From: Ianthella basta
Taxonomy: Eukaryota; Porifera; Demospongiae; Verongiida; Ianthellidae
Assembly (NCBI GenBank): GCA_964019415.1
Contig: OZ025877.1
Coordinates: forward strand, 3,682,039-3,746,038
DNA: 64,000 bases
Reading direction: 5' to 3'
The notes under the pieces were generated by a model. It was not told where the DNA came from. It saw only the letters and a program-made list of their open reading frames with translations, and searched no databases. Position numbers and translations under genes: made by a program. This document shows, one piece after another, positions 1 through 39,366 of the stretch. Position 1 is the first letter of the stretch. The number at the start of each line of letters is the position of its first letter.

Positions 1-19980
<19,980 letters not shown>

Positions 19981-20127
19981 TATGATGCGTGGCGCGCCCA
20001 GTGAATTTCGCAATGCACAACTCACGTGATCAATTCAGCGCGCATATAATTATCGTGCTCAACAGAGTGCATGTATTCATGGCATGTGTGGCCGTTCATC
20101 ACTGCTGCATATGCATGTATTTGTCTA
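19981..20127 (-). promoter_or_regulatory. 147-bp GLRX3-RAD50 intergenic gap / candidate RAD50 promoter
   Basis: Only 147 bp separate the GLRX3 stop codon from the RAD50 start codon on the same strand. The gap contains an E-box-like CACGTG (about 20022-20027) and GC-rich GGCGCGCC (about 19991-19998). I see no AATAAA polyadenylation signal for GLRX3. The RAD50 promoter and GLRX3 3' UTR must overlap, or the pair is co-transcribed. Confidence 0.45.
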
Positions 20128-25302
<5,175 letters not shown>

Positions 25303-25464
25303 TTTATCTCTGCGCACACGCAGGCGGGGCGTAAGCAATGAATATAATTACCTCCACATTGCCAAAAACCTTTCTCTACATCCACCTCGCAGTTTGTCCT
25401 ACATTCTTCCCGAGCGTGGAAGAAGGTCCGCGTTGCGAGAATCCTTCTAGGCGGGCTAGCAGAG
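25303..25464. promoter_or_regulatory. Head-to-head GLRX3/abLIM intergenic region, candidate bidirectional promoter
   Basis: The GLRX3 start codon (minus, 25302) and the abLIM start codon (plus, 25465) are 162 bp apart and diverge. The stretch is richer in CpG than its surroundings (tgcgcacacgcaggcggggcg near 25311-25330; gcgttgcgag near 25430). No TATA box is evident. Both 5' UTRs and the core promoters must fit here, or untranslated first exons lie inside the opposite gene. Confidence 0.6.
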
Positions 25465-27599
25465 ATGACCAAGCAGGAGAGGAACGCTAAATTGGGTATG
25501 CGCGCACACTCTCACTACAGAGTCCTCTATTTTGTACGTTGTTCCCTCACACTTGGGTGTTTGGGTACAGTAGCAGTCTCGCGCCCTAGCTTGTGGCACG
25601 TAGCTACATTGTGAACTGTGCATTGCCTCCGAACGGCTCGGTATTGTAAGCACCCTTTGCTGTATTAGCGTTAGTGCTTGGTTGCCGGGGGTTGTGGGCG
25701 AACTTGAGCGAGTTCCCACAATGCCAAACCTGATGAATGTTAATACTTTGTGAAGGCTATTGAAGCTGCTTTCCGTGGTTATAGCCAGCTTTACGGAAGA
25801 AGAAATGAGTCTCGAAGAGCCAGAAATAGTTTGTTCATTGTCTCAGAGCTGTGAGTGTCGGCGGTGGGTGTAGAGAAGGTGCGCGTCAGGCCTTGTGTCT
25901 TGCGGCCGCCAAAAGGAGTTATCTCCGTCTTATCTTGATCCACTTCATTACATCATTACCTGCTAGGCGGTCTCTCAGGGGGTGCTAGGTAACTGTGTGT
26001 AGGAGTACACGTACATGTGTGTTGTGGGACACAAACGGTGGGTGTTAGTGGTGTGTGAGAGTGTCTTTATGTACGCATAGATACACTCACCCATGTGCTG
26101 TACGTGCGCAGAAACGTGTCAGGTGGCACTTCATCAACTTCACTCTCTGGCCCAACACAGCATTGGCTAGGATTCTTGCTGATTCACGCTGTGTTCCTCA
26201 CATGTGAACTCTGGCACTGTGTGCGTATTCTAGTCCTAGGGTTTCCCTCATATCAATCTCTTTACCCCCTCTGCTCAAACCTTACCCTCTCTTGTCACTC
26301 CCCCCCTTTACTCACCCCCCCCCCCCCTCACAACCTTTCTCAACACTCACACCGCCACTTTCCCATCCCTCCCCTCCCCTCACCCCTCACTCCCACCTCA
26401 ACCCTATTCCTCTTCCCATCAGGCTTCTTATGCCTCCCTTATGTACGTTCATATGCCATCATTAGCCACATCTACACTTTCAATCATGACTGCTTGCAGG
26501 GGCAATTATATACATGTACAGTCTTGATTGTGCAATAATGAGTTAGCTTGTGGACAAGCAGGGGCTGGATGCGAGACTAGGGCAATTACTCCAAAGAATG
26601 TCTTGGGAAGGTGTGAGTTGCATTGAACAAATACCTCACTCCCCTTAAAGCACTGCCATACAATGGCTGCAGTGAGACCCTGCACCTAAGGGCCTCTCCC
26701 TGCCTCACTCCCTGCCTCACTCCCTGCCCCTTATGAGCCTGAACTGCACACTCCCATAACCTCATCTCACTTCTAATCCTGGTGGCAGTCTTGAGTAGCC
26801 AATACCCTTCCTCCCTTGCCGCTATCGTGCATGATGTTAGAATAAAACACGGTGGGGAGAAGTGATCTGGGTTATGTACTGAACGTGTGACTATCCTGGC
26901 CACCTGGTGGTGTACTGTGCTCACAAGTGTATAATGTCATGCTTTGTTATTGGGATTCATTTAAGTGTTGCCAAGGCAACTAAGGTGTGAGCTTAAACTG
27001 TTCAATCAATATCACACTATTGAATGTTCGCCTTTTGATGGTCCCTTATATACGTTGGTACGTACGTACATGTATGTACACAGTGTTGCAGCAAGCAGCA
27101 CCTCGTGTACAGTGTATCCTCTGTTGGATGGTTGCCTCTGTCTTGATGGTTGTGTGAGTCATTAGTGTGAACAACTAACCCCTTCTTAAGTGTATGTGCA
27201 GGTGTTATTGCTCATTTCTCATGCTTGTCTGTCCCACTTGATGAGATATGAAGCTGTTGATGTTCTTATCTTTCACTTATGCAGCCTGATACATGGCCCA
27301 TGCCAGCTGTTACTGGCACTAATCCTATTACAGTAGTTTGACAGTGTGTTGAAGATAGTTGACTGCCTTGTTGCATATCGGAGTGTTGTGTGAAGCTGTG
27401 TGCATGTACCAAGGTCAGATAGTGTTAGGCTTTAGTTGGCGTATTTGTCAATTCGTGCTTGTTGGTCCTGTACTCCTTGAAATCTGTTGAGGTGTCCATG
27501 GCATGATGGCATTTTCAATGTCATGCCCTGGTCATTTGTATGTTGTATTTGTGACATACCACACGAGTAGATGTACAAGTGCTCCAAAGTACACCACTG

Positions 27600-27651
<52 letters not shown>

Positions 27652-27657
27652 CACACG

Positions 27658-27736
<79 letters not shown>

Positions 27737-29087
27737 ACAACGAGTGTACATGTACATTATTTCCTGATACATGCCTGGACCTGTCATGGCATGTTGTGCT
27801 ATTCAGTGAGGTATGTACAGTATTACACAAAGTGTACAGCGATTGCAGATTGCCCCAGGTAGTGATACGTGATCAGTGGCAGAGCAGTTTGTGTAACGAC
27901 TGTGGTGTGGCTGTACAGTCTACCCAACCCTTATATCTTCAGCCCAGTATCTTCTATTGCCTCCCCTCCCCTCCCCTCCCCTCCCCTCCAGTAATCCTTT
28001 GCCACATATGTGGTAAGATGTGCTCGGGAGAGGTCCTCAAAGTGCAGGACAAGCACTTCCACATTGACTGCTTCACGTGCACTGGTGAGCTCTTGACGTT
28101 GTGTACATGCCTCACCTTGCCTGTGTGTACAGTGCATGTAGAGGGTGGGTTTGTGACATTGTGTGTTAACACATTGTGTGCATGTGTTGCATGCCAAACA
28201 GCCAAAGAGGGTGTGTGTACATACAGTGTGGAAGGTGTAAGGTATTTCTCTGCAATTGATCGCTTGTTGTGCGTAAGTGTGTTTTAGATTAGCAGCTCTT
28301 CACCCCTAAGTGCTTCAGGGAATAGACCGGTCAGCCATCGTGACTGAGGTGTCATGTATTGTAGGAGACAGGGTGTCTAGCTTGTAGCACTTCATACAGT
28401 ACACACATTGTACACACATCTCATAATTAATACCTGCTACATGTACGTACGTACATGTATGCCTTGTGCATAGCCTATTACTGTTCTACATTCTCACACT
28501 GGTGCCGCCTGTACGTACAGTGTACCAGTAGTGGCAAAACTTGTACAAGTTGATGGAAGTACAGTACATTTACTGCTAGCCTTTCTTTGTGGTAGCATCA
28601 GCAGTGCTGTATTTAGAAATTTCTTCAAAGGGGTTAAGGTTTCAAAAAATAGGGGGGGGGGAGCCTAGCTGGATGCTACTATAGTTACTATAGCATATTC
28701 TGCATGTGTTAGCATAGCACGTAACACATGCTGCATGCCTCCCCCCCCACGTACATGTATGTATATGATACTTCACACATCATCACCATGCTCAATAAGG
28801 TAACTAAAACTAATGTACGTAGAGTTGCATGAGTTGGGGTAAGCGATATGAGCTCAATGTCCACATTAGTGGAAAAGGCCATCCCAACATTGATCCAGCA
28901 TGGCTTGTGGCTGGTTCTTGTGACATACGAGTCTGATTCCTGACCATTCACTCTTGATTGTGATCATGGGTGGAGAATGTGTGGCTGAAATGTATCCTTG
29001 CCAAAGCATACAGCTTGTGACAGTGAGATAGCAGTATCCAAGTGCACTGGGGTGTATGGTGTCCTCTCTCCCACACCTGTGCTTTGC

Positions 29088-29179
<92 letters not shown>

Positions 29180-32100
29180 TGCATACACTGAAGATTGGTA
29201 TGTCTTTGCATTGTAAGCCCAAGAATGGCATGTATGCATATCGCGTCGGATCGTTAACGTTTCCTTCACCAACTGTCCTGGGTGATTTGTGTCCAAGTGT
29301 AGGTGTGCCCAAGTGCATGGGAAGCATTGCTTACACAAGCATTGTTGTACCAAGTTACGTGCATGTATGTCTGCTACTTGTACTTTGTATAACCTCAAAC
29401 AGCTCTTCTGTGTGCACTGCACCCTAGCCAAGCCTACCGTAAGCAGAGGTATCTAGATGTATGGCCTCCTTCTTGTTACCCCGTGTCTGTAGTGGCTGCC
29501 ACTACGGAGCACAAAGAGTGTGTCATTCATGCTCAACAAATACAGTACTGTAGAAAGGGTTCTGACCACATTTCCTCTCAGTGACTGTAGAAGTGTACTA
29601 AGGACAGGCTGGGCACTGTGGTGGGAGAATTGTGTGTAAGTTAATTGTTCCCTGTCAGCCCACCTGTCAGGGTGTCCTGAGGACCCTGTAGGATGTGGGT
29701 ACACTTTCATATGGCTCCTTATTACCAGCTGACCTCATTCTTGTGGTAGTGGCGGTGTAGGAAACAGGCCCAAACAATGTCCCCTTCCTCTACACTGTTC
29801 CCACAAGAAGCCAAATTCACACCTGTAGTTAATGCTTCCTCTCAATACTTCTTATCCTACTCTGTCTGGTGTGCATACAAGTGTTCATGTGCGTACGTAC
29901 GTACCTCTGGAGTTGTACTTGCATTGTGCACTTCACTCTCCACACATGATAGCTATGTAAACTTGTTACCAATAGTATGTACAAGTAGGAAATCGATGGG
30001 TGTAGTGCTTCCTAATGCCCCTTTGGAAGTGCATACAATCAATCCAGTCAGCTGAGATGACCTCAGCCACTTGTCTGCCTATGGGTTCTGTGTAATATTA
30101 TATATTGGAGCCTCCCCAGACTACAGGGTCTCTACTTCCAAATCAGACTACCCAGGTCCTAGCTCGGAGGTTATCTCATATGCCATGTCATGTACATTGG
30201 TTAGCACTCCTTTGCCCACTGTATTCACTTATTACGTACTTTCTGTGTTTGCCCTTAGCAGGGAAGTTCGTATTTCTTTGTATCCAATGGAATGTCATGT
30301 TATCTCATTCCATGGGTTTTGAATTGAAAGGATGATATGAACTTGGACAGTGTGATCATGACTAGTACAGTGCTATGTAATGGTGTTCCCTGTATGGTGC
30401 AGGAAAGGGACTGCTAAACTGTACTGTAGATGTGTATGTGCATTTGTGAAAGCAGGGTGTATGGAGTTGGTGTGTCTGTTATGCTGTTATGGGAAGAGTG
30501 GATGTATGTACGTACTTGCACCTCACCTGGTGGCTAGCACACTGTGCGTGCATGTGTCTGTATGTACATGTACGTACGTCTTGCGTATGTGCTGCAGTTC
30601 CATGTACTGTACATGTACACATGTACGTACAGTACGTATGCATGTGCATATGCACACGTGTACGTACAGTACATACATGCAATGCACACACACACACACA
30701 CACGTGTATGTATATCTAGAGTACCTCTGATGCCATGTGTTTCATTCTAAACTTCCAAGTATGCCTTGTAGCCCACCCAGTTCCTACTCCCTGTACGTAT
30801 GCCCGTTGCATGTTTCTCTGGCTGATTACACATCTCTACTGTTCTGCCTTTCCCCACCCCATTCCCCTACTCTAGAGTGCCACACCTCTTTGGTGACTGG
30901 AGGATACTTCGTCAAGAACAACTCCTACTACTGTAAGAAGGACTACCAGAAGCTGTATGGCATAAAATGTGCCAAATGTAATGGTTATATTGATGGAATG
31001 TTGGCTAAGGCAATGGGGCAGTCCTACCACCCACAGTGCCTCTCCTGTGTCAAATGCAAGTGAGTGTCGGAGGGCTGCAATGATGTTTGTTGGATGTGTT
31101 GGGTTGGTATGGGGATGTGCAGTATGTGTAGCTATGTATGGTATTAAAATGGCTCGGAATCTGTAGTCTGAAGTTCACAACCAAATCTTGCAACTACTGT
31201 TAGTCTGCAATAATTACCCACTTGTCATTCTAAAATCTGTCACCTTTAAGACTAAGCCAGCTCCAGGATGCAGATACGTATGTTTGCATAATGGCTATCA
31301 CGAATGTAAATTGATTCAGGATTCATCTCTGAAGTTTGACTTCTCTTGGCATGTTATAACGAGTAGTCAGGTGTCCTGTTCAGAGGGGTCATACGGCGCC
31401 AGACTAATAAAGCAGTTGACCTAGACATCTTAGGTGTTCTTGTTACTGCACTTACCAACATGAAGTCAGAATTCCGAAATGAGGCATGAGTGCTTTGATG
31501 GCCATTTACTGAAGCCTGTATCAGCCAAAGCGACATAAGTGTGCACTGAAGCAAGGGGTGCCAACAAGTCTGCGTCTTGTGTAATAGGGAATTTGCTGAG
31601 GTAGCACATTTTTGTGGCTAACGTAAGTAGTGTGTGCTGTAGATTCTAAGACTATTATAAGACCCACTTACGTACAGTATGTAATGAAATACACAATCAC
31701 ATGCAAGTACGCATTACAGCAAATTCCTTCATGCCAGTTCAAGGAATAAATTTCTCTTACGTACGTACACGTACACTGTACGTATACTGTATGCCCACTC
31801 CCTTATTGTACAATAGTAGAACGTGACCCTACACAATTTATACACTATTGTTTTTAAAAAGCGTGCTACCAATTAATGTGCACTGTAGGAGTGCTCATTT
31901 GTGTATACAGTATGTTACATATCATGCTCTGTCTGTTACACATGTGCAGAAACCCCATAACCACTGGCGCAGTGCTGACTCAGTATGATAAAGAGATTGT
32001 CTGCCGAGCCTGTGCCAACAAGCTTGGTCCCCCCCATCGCACCAGCCTCCCCTCCCACGCCACATCCACTCTGGCCTACATGTCAGAACAGCGCAAGTCT

Positions 32101-35100
32101 CTCTCGCCCCCAAGTGTGATCTCCCCTTACTCGACTCTGTCATCTTCCTCAAACGTCTCGAATACGTCTTCAAGCAGCAACGGACCCCTGTCCCCGGGAG
32201 CCACTGAACCGCCACGCAACCCAACTAGGCTTCGCCCCTCCCCTCCCCCTTCTGTTACCTCTGCCGTTAACCACACCCCCTCCGCATCTGCTTATGGTAA
32301 ACGGCGATCAGCGTCAGACATTGACATACTCGATGATAATGACAGTTCTGGTCCACGTCGGCAGACTTTCTCTTCTGGTCCTCGTTCTAAAGCACCAATG
32401 GGAAGCGCCTCCATGCACAGTCTTGCTTCCACTGCAAAGTACCCGGACGATCACGAGAGAGGCTTCTCCTTTGAACCGAAACCTCCCCCTGAAATGTCCA
32501 GTGCTTACACTGCCGTCACTGAGACTGATGGTCAATTGAAACTCAAACCCGTGGAGCCCCAAGTGAAGGCAAAGTTGGGCTGTGAGTCATCCGTACACTC
32601 CCTTCCCACATCGTCAGTTACACACACAACTTGGTGCTATTCTCTTTCACACGGAACACTATCTGCATTCCACACAAACACACCCTTTGTAGAGTGGACA
32701 ATGTATGTTTGTATGACAGCTTATCAGGGAGCTACCCTCCTTTGAATGTTATGTCATTGGCACTCTCCATTGGTCATGCCTGAATACACAGTGTGGTTAG
32801 CATGCAGTAACACACTCCCCTTATGATGTGATTCACCACAATGGTAATTGTGCCTTTGTGCATAGCACTCATGGCCTAAATTTTAACCATTCTCCTTATG
32901 TAACTGTAGCATCATGTACATGTACTGTATATTGTTTATTGAAATAGTCTGATTCCACTGTATGCATATCTATGTTGTTGTTTGTTTGTTGAATTATGAT
33001 AATGCTTTACATATTTCTTATTGTATACCTGCTATGTACATGTACGTATGTGAAGTGTATTGGCTATACACTCCTATTACCACTTGCAACCACTCCCCCC
33101 CCCCCCCCCAGTGTGTGCGGGCTGCAAGGAGCTGATCCCAAAGAGTGGCACCTCTCTCCTGGCCCTGAACCAGCACTGGCACATGTGGTGTCTCAAATGT
33201 CACAAGTGCAATAGACTTGTCTCGGAGGAGTTTGTAGGAATGTAAGCTAACACCACCCAGGTAGCTGTGATACGTGTAACTGCTAACACCAATAGAGTGT
33301 CATCTTCCGTATGAGTGTATAGCATGTTTCGGCTCATAGTGACAGATCCTGGCAAGCGCTACATACGTACATGTACAGTATACAGTATGTACGGTTCAAT
33401 GCTGTGTGCCATTTCTGTGTACTGAAAGTGAAGATTAGTTGGCAGTTGTAGCTTATAGTAAGATGATTATGAAAATCTGCTACTGTACGCATGTACAGTA
33501 CGTATGTGGGGCGGAGCCCCATGCTACTTACTATACAAGCAATCATGCACTATGCAGTCTGAGTATGCTGTGTGTTATTGTTGATACAGACTACAAGATA
33601 CCGGTGCATTGCTTACGTATGTATGCACTCGTACTTGTAACTACAGTTTACTTGTACATGTGTAAAGAAGGACACCTTAGCCTGTGGGCATGCTAGCCTC
33701 CTCTGTAGTACTATGCCAGCTAAGCTAATGCACTGTGAGGCTACGTGTAGGGATTGGTTCCACTTTCATTCCTCAGTTGCTTTACTGTCAACCCTCTCTC
33801 CTCTGATTTTCTTTCCTCCCTGCCCCCCTCCCTCCCTCCCTCTCCTGCCCTACCCTTTCTCTATCTCTTTTCATGTCCTATTCTATTCAATCTCATAGGG
33901 AAGACAACCCTTACTGTGAGCCATGCTTTGGCAAGTTGTTTGGAGTTGCGTGCAGTGCCTGCAACAAGCCCATCATTGGTAGAGGCCTACAGGTTGGTGG
34001 CCAGATCATGCATACCAAGTGTGTTTACGTCTGTGTGGTTGTCTGTATTGTTGCATGTGTGGATGTGACTGATCTGATGTACGTAACAGTATGGTATGCA
34101 TGTGCAAAGGAGTGATGTTGTGGGGCGGATGTTAATGGGAACTAATGTTGTGTGTGCATTGCTTTGTAGGCTGCAAACCAGGCCTTCCACGCTGACTGTG
34201 CACGATGCAGCAAGTGTGGTCACTACTTCAACGAGGATGAGGACATGTGTGTGCTAGGTGAGCAGATGTGCATACACCAGACAGCTGTAGTACAGTAGAA
34301 CCTGTCTAAGACAGCCACCTGTGGGCGGCTACTCTACAGAGGTAGAATGCAATATTTTACTGCTATTTGGTGACAAAGAGTCTGGCTGTTTTAGAGAGGT
34401 GGCTGCCTAATTCAGTGACCATCTTAGACAGGTTCCACTGTGCTTACTTTGTATGGTTGTTAAAAACTCTACTGTACATACATACATACATACATACATA
34501 CATACATACATACATACATACATACATACATACATACATACATACATACATACATACATACATACATACATACATACATACATACGTAGCTATTGTATGT
34601 ACGTACTTTGTCTATACATGTACACACGTACATGTACGTATGTACTCATCCTTGTGTTATATTGTTAGTATGGGTACTGGTACTCATGGTTACTTCACTC
34701 ATAAGTGATGTACAATGTGCATTACATACTCTGTACATATGGTGCATGCACAGTTGCCGCCATCACCTTGCAGGTTCTGAGGTGTGGCACTTGTCTTGTG
34801 AGCGATACCTTGCTCAAATGAAGTCAGGAGGCCCTCCTCCGAGGGACCAGTCCAGTTCGTCTCCTTCAAGAGATTATACCAGTCAAAGGAGTAGTGATAG
34901 GAGTTCAAGTGTCCCTGCGAGTAGTAGCAAAGTGGCAGTAAATGGCAGTGAAGCAAAGAAAGAGCAACAGAGTAAAGTCTCTTCAGCCTCGCCTAAGTCT
35001 GATAAGCCAAAACCCTCGGACTCTCCACTTGGTAAATTTGCAAGATCAGATACATGTACGTGAGCCCTTGCCTTGTCCGTGACTGGAATGGTTACGTACT

Positions 35101-37767
35101 TCACCGTAGAGTTATGGGAGTGTAATGCTACGTATAGCAATGGATACTAATGTTATCTGTTCATATTCATCATTTCCATTTTTGTGCAGATTCAGTTTCT
35201 GAGGCCATCAAAGTTTTCTCAAAAAGCAGTGAACAGGTAATTTTTGTGAATATGTCAGCAACAGATGAGGGATGTGTAGATAGTGTGTGCATGCAGAGTG
35301 CTCCAACGGTGGAATTTATTTTCTGTACCATGTGTGTGTGGCTTTGGGCAGGCATTTTGTAATTGCCCGCATGAGAATGTGCAGGAGCTGTTTCTTCCTT
35401 TACTGCAGAAGGACATTCCCAATGGTTCACCGTCGCTTATTCGCAGTACATCTGCCAAACAACGTAAGACTGCATAATGAATATCATGTACATAGTGCCT
35501 GTGGACATGCCTTGCTTTGACACTATGTACGCTGTTGCTTACTTTTGACATGTACATACACTGTACGTACATACGTGAGTGGTGAATCAACAAAAGGAGA
35601 ATGGAAGATGAACCACAACTATTACTTTACCCTGCTCCACTCTGTAATGGCCCTCTTCCTTGAACTCTTTAAGTTTGCGCTGGTGTCTTTTTATAATGAC
35701 AGAGTAGCCAATGTGCAGTATAGAAGGGCAGTCAGGTAGCCCAGCAGTGATGGCTGCACTGTATGCCATGTTGGACACAGTATGCTCAGTCCAGCACACT
35801 TCCCTGCCCTACCAATTCCACCATGCATCCAACTACGTGTACCTGCACATGTTGTCATACACAACATCTATGTTTATTTAATGCTGTGGTCAGTAGCAGC
35901 ATGTTCTGTATTGCAGTGTACTGATTAGCTGTCATTAGTTCCTCCACCAGCTGTGACACTATAGAGTGTCACTGTGATGTACATGCACACTCATACGTAC
36001 AGTGTATACAATATGTTTCATCCTTGCTCCTTCACAGGTTCAGACTCTCAGTCCAGCAGTGACACTCAGTCAGGTGACAACAGCACAAGCAAGGCTAGTG
36101 CAGAGCCTGCAGTGGTAAGAAGCAGCACACACACGTAGACTGTCTTGTGCGTGTACATACATACACATGCACACTCGTGCATGTCTCTTGCCACTGTCAC
36201 ACATTTTATTCACTGGAACCAATAAGAACCTCTCATTTGTATCCCTTTGTTAGCGCTTTTATTCACAGCATACAGTATACATATGTGAAAGCTTAGTCCA
36301 TATTTGCCACCGAAGTCAATAGTGTGTGTTTGCTCTGTAAGCTTTTGTGTAAACTTCAACCATTCTAAACAACCTTCTTCTGGTCAGGTGGATTGCCACT
36401 GCTCTGACTTGAATTGTGACAAGCTATTATCATCATCAATGTATGGCTTAAGCCATCTTCCGCCGTTTTCATAACATGTGTGTTGACCATAGTAACTGCG
36501 TAGCAGTACGTGATGCTATTGCAACTATCGTAATTTTGTTGACTAAAGTCGACAATGGTCATAAGCTGATTGCATAATTTTGTCTACTATAGTCGACTAC
36601 GGTTGGCAATGGGTTAAACAGCAGTGTATGGTCTACAGTTTCACAATTTCATGCATGTACTTGAGATCTGTTTTAAAATCAGCATAAACGTTTCAAAACG
36701 AGAGCTGTGTTACTGTGTGACCGTGGTGCCAGGTACACCAATTGATAAGTGGCTACCAGTCTTTTAGTGCAACATCTACTGACGAAGCAACATGACCACA
36801 TTCTCTTACACATAGCGAATGTGTTGTACGCCTGTTGGCACACTCATGTAACTCTTACAGTACGTGCACTGCCTCTGTGTTTCTGTTGTATGTTGTACAG
36901 ATATATCCCCTGGAGCTGCTGCAGACCAAAGGGGGAACTAACAAACTGCCCAAAGGAGCAGACAGAGCCAGATTGGAGGTGAGCGGCTTGTTGGGTGGGA
37001 TGCAATGGCTAATTGATGTACATACTGTATGTGTACACACAAATGTGTACTTGTATGTACAGTATGTGATAATATAGTGTTTACGTTTTGTTACAAAAAT
37101 GCTGGAAAAAAGGTGCGTCTTGTCTCACAGAACAGAAGAGAATGATGAATAAAATGATACGGAACGGTAGCATTATCATTGCACAACTTCTTCGGAACGA
37201 TTCGGCAGGTGAATAAAATGATTGAGAGATGAATTCATGGCAAAAATGATAGCGAGACAGTTCATATGTTGGCCCATATGTTTGGAGTGCAGAATTCACT
37301 GCCTCTTATAACTGCTGTACTCGGTCACTTGTCTAATACTACGAATCTGCGCCAAACAGTTTCCACTGCTTCTATATAAATCGCTCCGTACGTCCTCAAA
37401 TCGTTTCGTTCTGAAACCGTTCCGACACTTATGTTCGTTTTGCGTACGTTAGAATCGTTTTCTTCTCCAAAAGAAAACGGAAGGGGACCGAACAGAACGG
37501 AATAGAGAATGGTGTAATAAACGGAACAGAACAAAACGAAACAAAACGAAACGAAACATTAACATCATATTGTCACTTACTGTATATGTTACATGACAAC
37601 ACTCCATTATTTGTGTGGCAAGATCAGACTTCTAACTGCCCTTTCAACTGTAGCAACATCTCAGTGATGAAGACTTCCAAATTGCCTTTAGCATGAGTCG
37701 TGATACTTTCAAGGCATTGCCCAAGTGGAAGAAGATTGAACTGAAGAAGAAAGCCCACTTGTTCTGA
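25465..37767 (+). CDS. ABLIM: Actin-binding LIM protein (abLIM/dematin family), four LIM domains plus villin headpiece
   Basis: Members of this family bind F-actin through a C-terminal villin headpiece and scaffold partners through LIM zinc fingers. Thirteen exons: 25465-25495, 27992-28084, 30876-31059, 31950-32581, 33112-33241, 33899-33992, 34170-34257, 34774-35031, 35190-35236, 35409-35463, 36038-36114, 36901-36978, 37654-37767; all phases agree, 626 aa. LIM1 starts at residue 14 ([15 protein letters not shown]), LIM2 covers about 73-124, LIM3 starts at 315 ([18 protein letters not shown]) and LIM4 at 375 ([12 protein letters not shown]). A Ser/Pro-rich linker of about 190 residues separates LIM2 from LIM3, unlike the short vertebrate spacing. 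A second Ser-rich region precedes the headpiece ([17 protein letters not shown], ending in KKKAHLF). The exon 8 donor (CTTG|GTAAAT) was chosen because only phase 1 keeps the next exon open. Confidence 0.92.
27601..27734. repeat. (CA)n microsatellite, abLIM intron 1
   Basis: About 134 bp of CA repeat with cacgcacgca interruptions near 27645-27665, 260 bp before abLIM exon 2. Confidence 0.97.
29090..29175. repeat. (GT)n microsatellite, abLIM intron 2
   Basis: About 86 bp of uninterrupted GT in the 2.8-kb intron between abLIM exons 2 and 3. The rest of the intron shows no other gene. Confidence 0.97.
34293..34440. mobile_element. Mariner-like MITE, copy 2
   Basis: A 148-bp element with terminal inverted repeats CAGTAGAACCTGTCTAAGA and TCTTAGACAGGTTCCACTG, nearly the same as those of the element at 18784-18961. 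It is preceded by TA (34291-34292) and followed by TG, a decayed TA target duplication. It lies in the abLIM intron between exons 7 and 8. It has no coding capacity. Confidence 0.83.
34475..34584. repeat. (CATA)n tetranucleotide microsatellite, abLIM intron
   Basis: About 27 uninterrupted copies of the tetranucleotide CATA. The Ile-His-Thr-Tyr ORFs across it are artefacts. Confidence 0.97.
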
Positions 37768-38520
37768 GGCCCTGTAGGTCTGTATGGCAAGACAGCACCA
37801 CATTTTATATGCACTTCCATAGTATTTTATTGTATACCTGTACATGTGTACAGTATAGCATACACTATTAGTTTATATACAATGTACAGTAGTAGTGTCA
37901 GTTGTAAAGCTGGCATGATGTGTACATGTGGTTTTGCAATGCACACCAATTGTTAGTCAAGCTATTAGTCCAAGTACTCCTCTCAATCATGATCATTTCT
38001 ACCTTTTTAGAGAAGCCAGCAACTTGTATTCATGTTATATGCAATCTTATATCATTTGTATGAGTCCATCCACTTCACTGTAAATGTGCTGAATTTCTTC
38101 ATAGACGATAGTGCTATTCTGCCACACAAGCCCTTGTACTACATACACTCTGATAAGCAAATCTCAAGGGATGGCTGTAATGTTATCATGTACATTCATG
38201 TATGTTCTAGCAAAGATGTGAAGTTAGTCAGATTCCTCGGTCGGTCACACTGCAGCGGCCTTGCATGACTGTGCTTATACATATTTTAGGCAATGTTTAT
38301 GTACTTCTGTGTGACCCAGTGGTTTTCATTTGTCACTGCCAAAGCTGCTTGCATGCTGCTGTTTTCACTCTTAATTGATACATGTATTTTATAGAGAGTT
38401 TGTCATTATATATAATACAGTCAGCATATGTACACACATTACCATAATTACGTATATGTACTTGTACTTAGGTATACATTGTTGTAAGCTGAAGTAGGGT
38501 GTTTTGCCGAATGCAGCCAA
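37768..38520 (+). other. abLIM 3' UTR / repeat copy 1
   Basis: This follows the abLIM stop codon and is repeated, with divergence, at 41014-41680 and 57305-58015. Shared blocks include gtattttattgtatacc, gtacagtagtagtgtcag and cttgtattcatgttat. It probably includes the abLIM 3' UTR. I see no canonical AATAAA close to the stop codon. Confidence 0.7.
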
Positions 38521-39366
38521 TGTTTGATGCCAGAGCATTGTGTAATTGCACTTAATTTTAACACAAAGCAGGACAGCTTAAGTATTTAACTTGATCGATC
38601 CTGTACAGTGCACACAAGTACCGTATACTAGATGGTTTCATGCTAGCTACATTCTTACAATTGAGCCGGAGAGCATGATGATGTTCATCTCTCCATGCTG
38701 TGTGTTACAGCTACATTTATGGCTATTTTGCTACTGCCTTTGTACATTAACAGTAGCAGAATATATTCATACCGTGTGGTAATCAAGTATAGGAAAATTG
38801 AAAATAGACAGTTTTGCTACTTCCCTTCCTGGAAATCTGTATTATAATACTTGGAATTATTCATTGTTGCTGTACTGATCTATACAGAAATGTGGAAATA
38901 TTCATTGTCAGGTTTAATGAATTCTGAGGTGTTAGTCTAACAGGGACTATTAGAATAGGTACCCTTCTAAATGTTAGCCAGCTTGCTGACCTGCAGCTGG
39001 TGAAAATGCAAGAGTTGCTTTCTCGCCATGCAACTGCCGTTGGGGACTCTGAGTACCCTGTGTGTTCTCCTTTCACTGCAAGTAGTGGCTGCTGCCCCAA
39101 GTAGGTTCCATAATTCCTGTTTGTTGTGGATATATAATTATACGTAGTTGTGGTCAGCCTGTGCATACACTGTGCAATGTTATCTGAGTACTCTAGACCT
39201 TAGCATACTAGAAAAAATAATTTTCTACAAAAATAGTAAAATGTCTTAAGGTGATGGGGTTAGGGTGGGGTCACGCATGCACAGAGAGAGCTTATGAGGA
39301 GTGACCTGTAAATTACGTAAATTACACGAAATGTATGCGCGCATGCATCATAGAGAGTAATCTCAC
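38521..39366. other. Intergenic stretch with no recognised gene
   Basis: AT-rich sequence between the abLIM 3' end and the repeat ORF at 39367-39736. A 101-codon minus ORF at 38861-39166 has no recognisable domain and was not called. I see no RNA gene or transposon end here. Confidence 0.5.

Noticed and set aside
35040-35063. Stronger-looking donor (TGTAC|GTGAGC) for abLIM exon 8
   Set aside because: It would join the next exon in a frame with an immediate stop; the donor at 35032 keeps the frame open.
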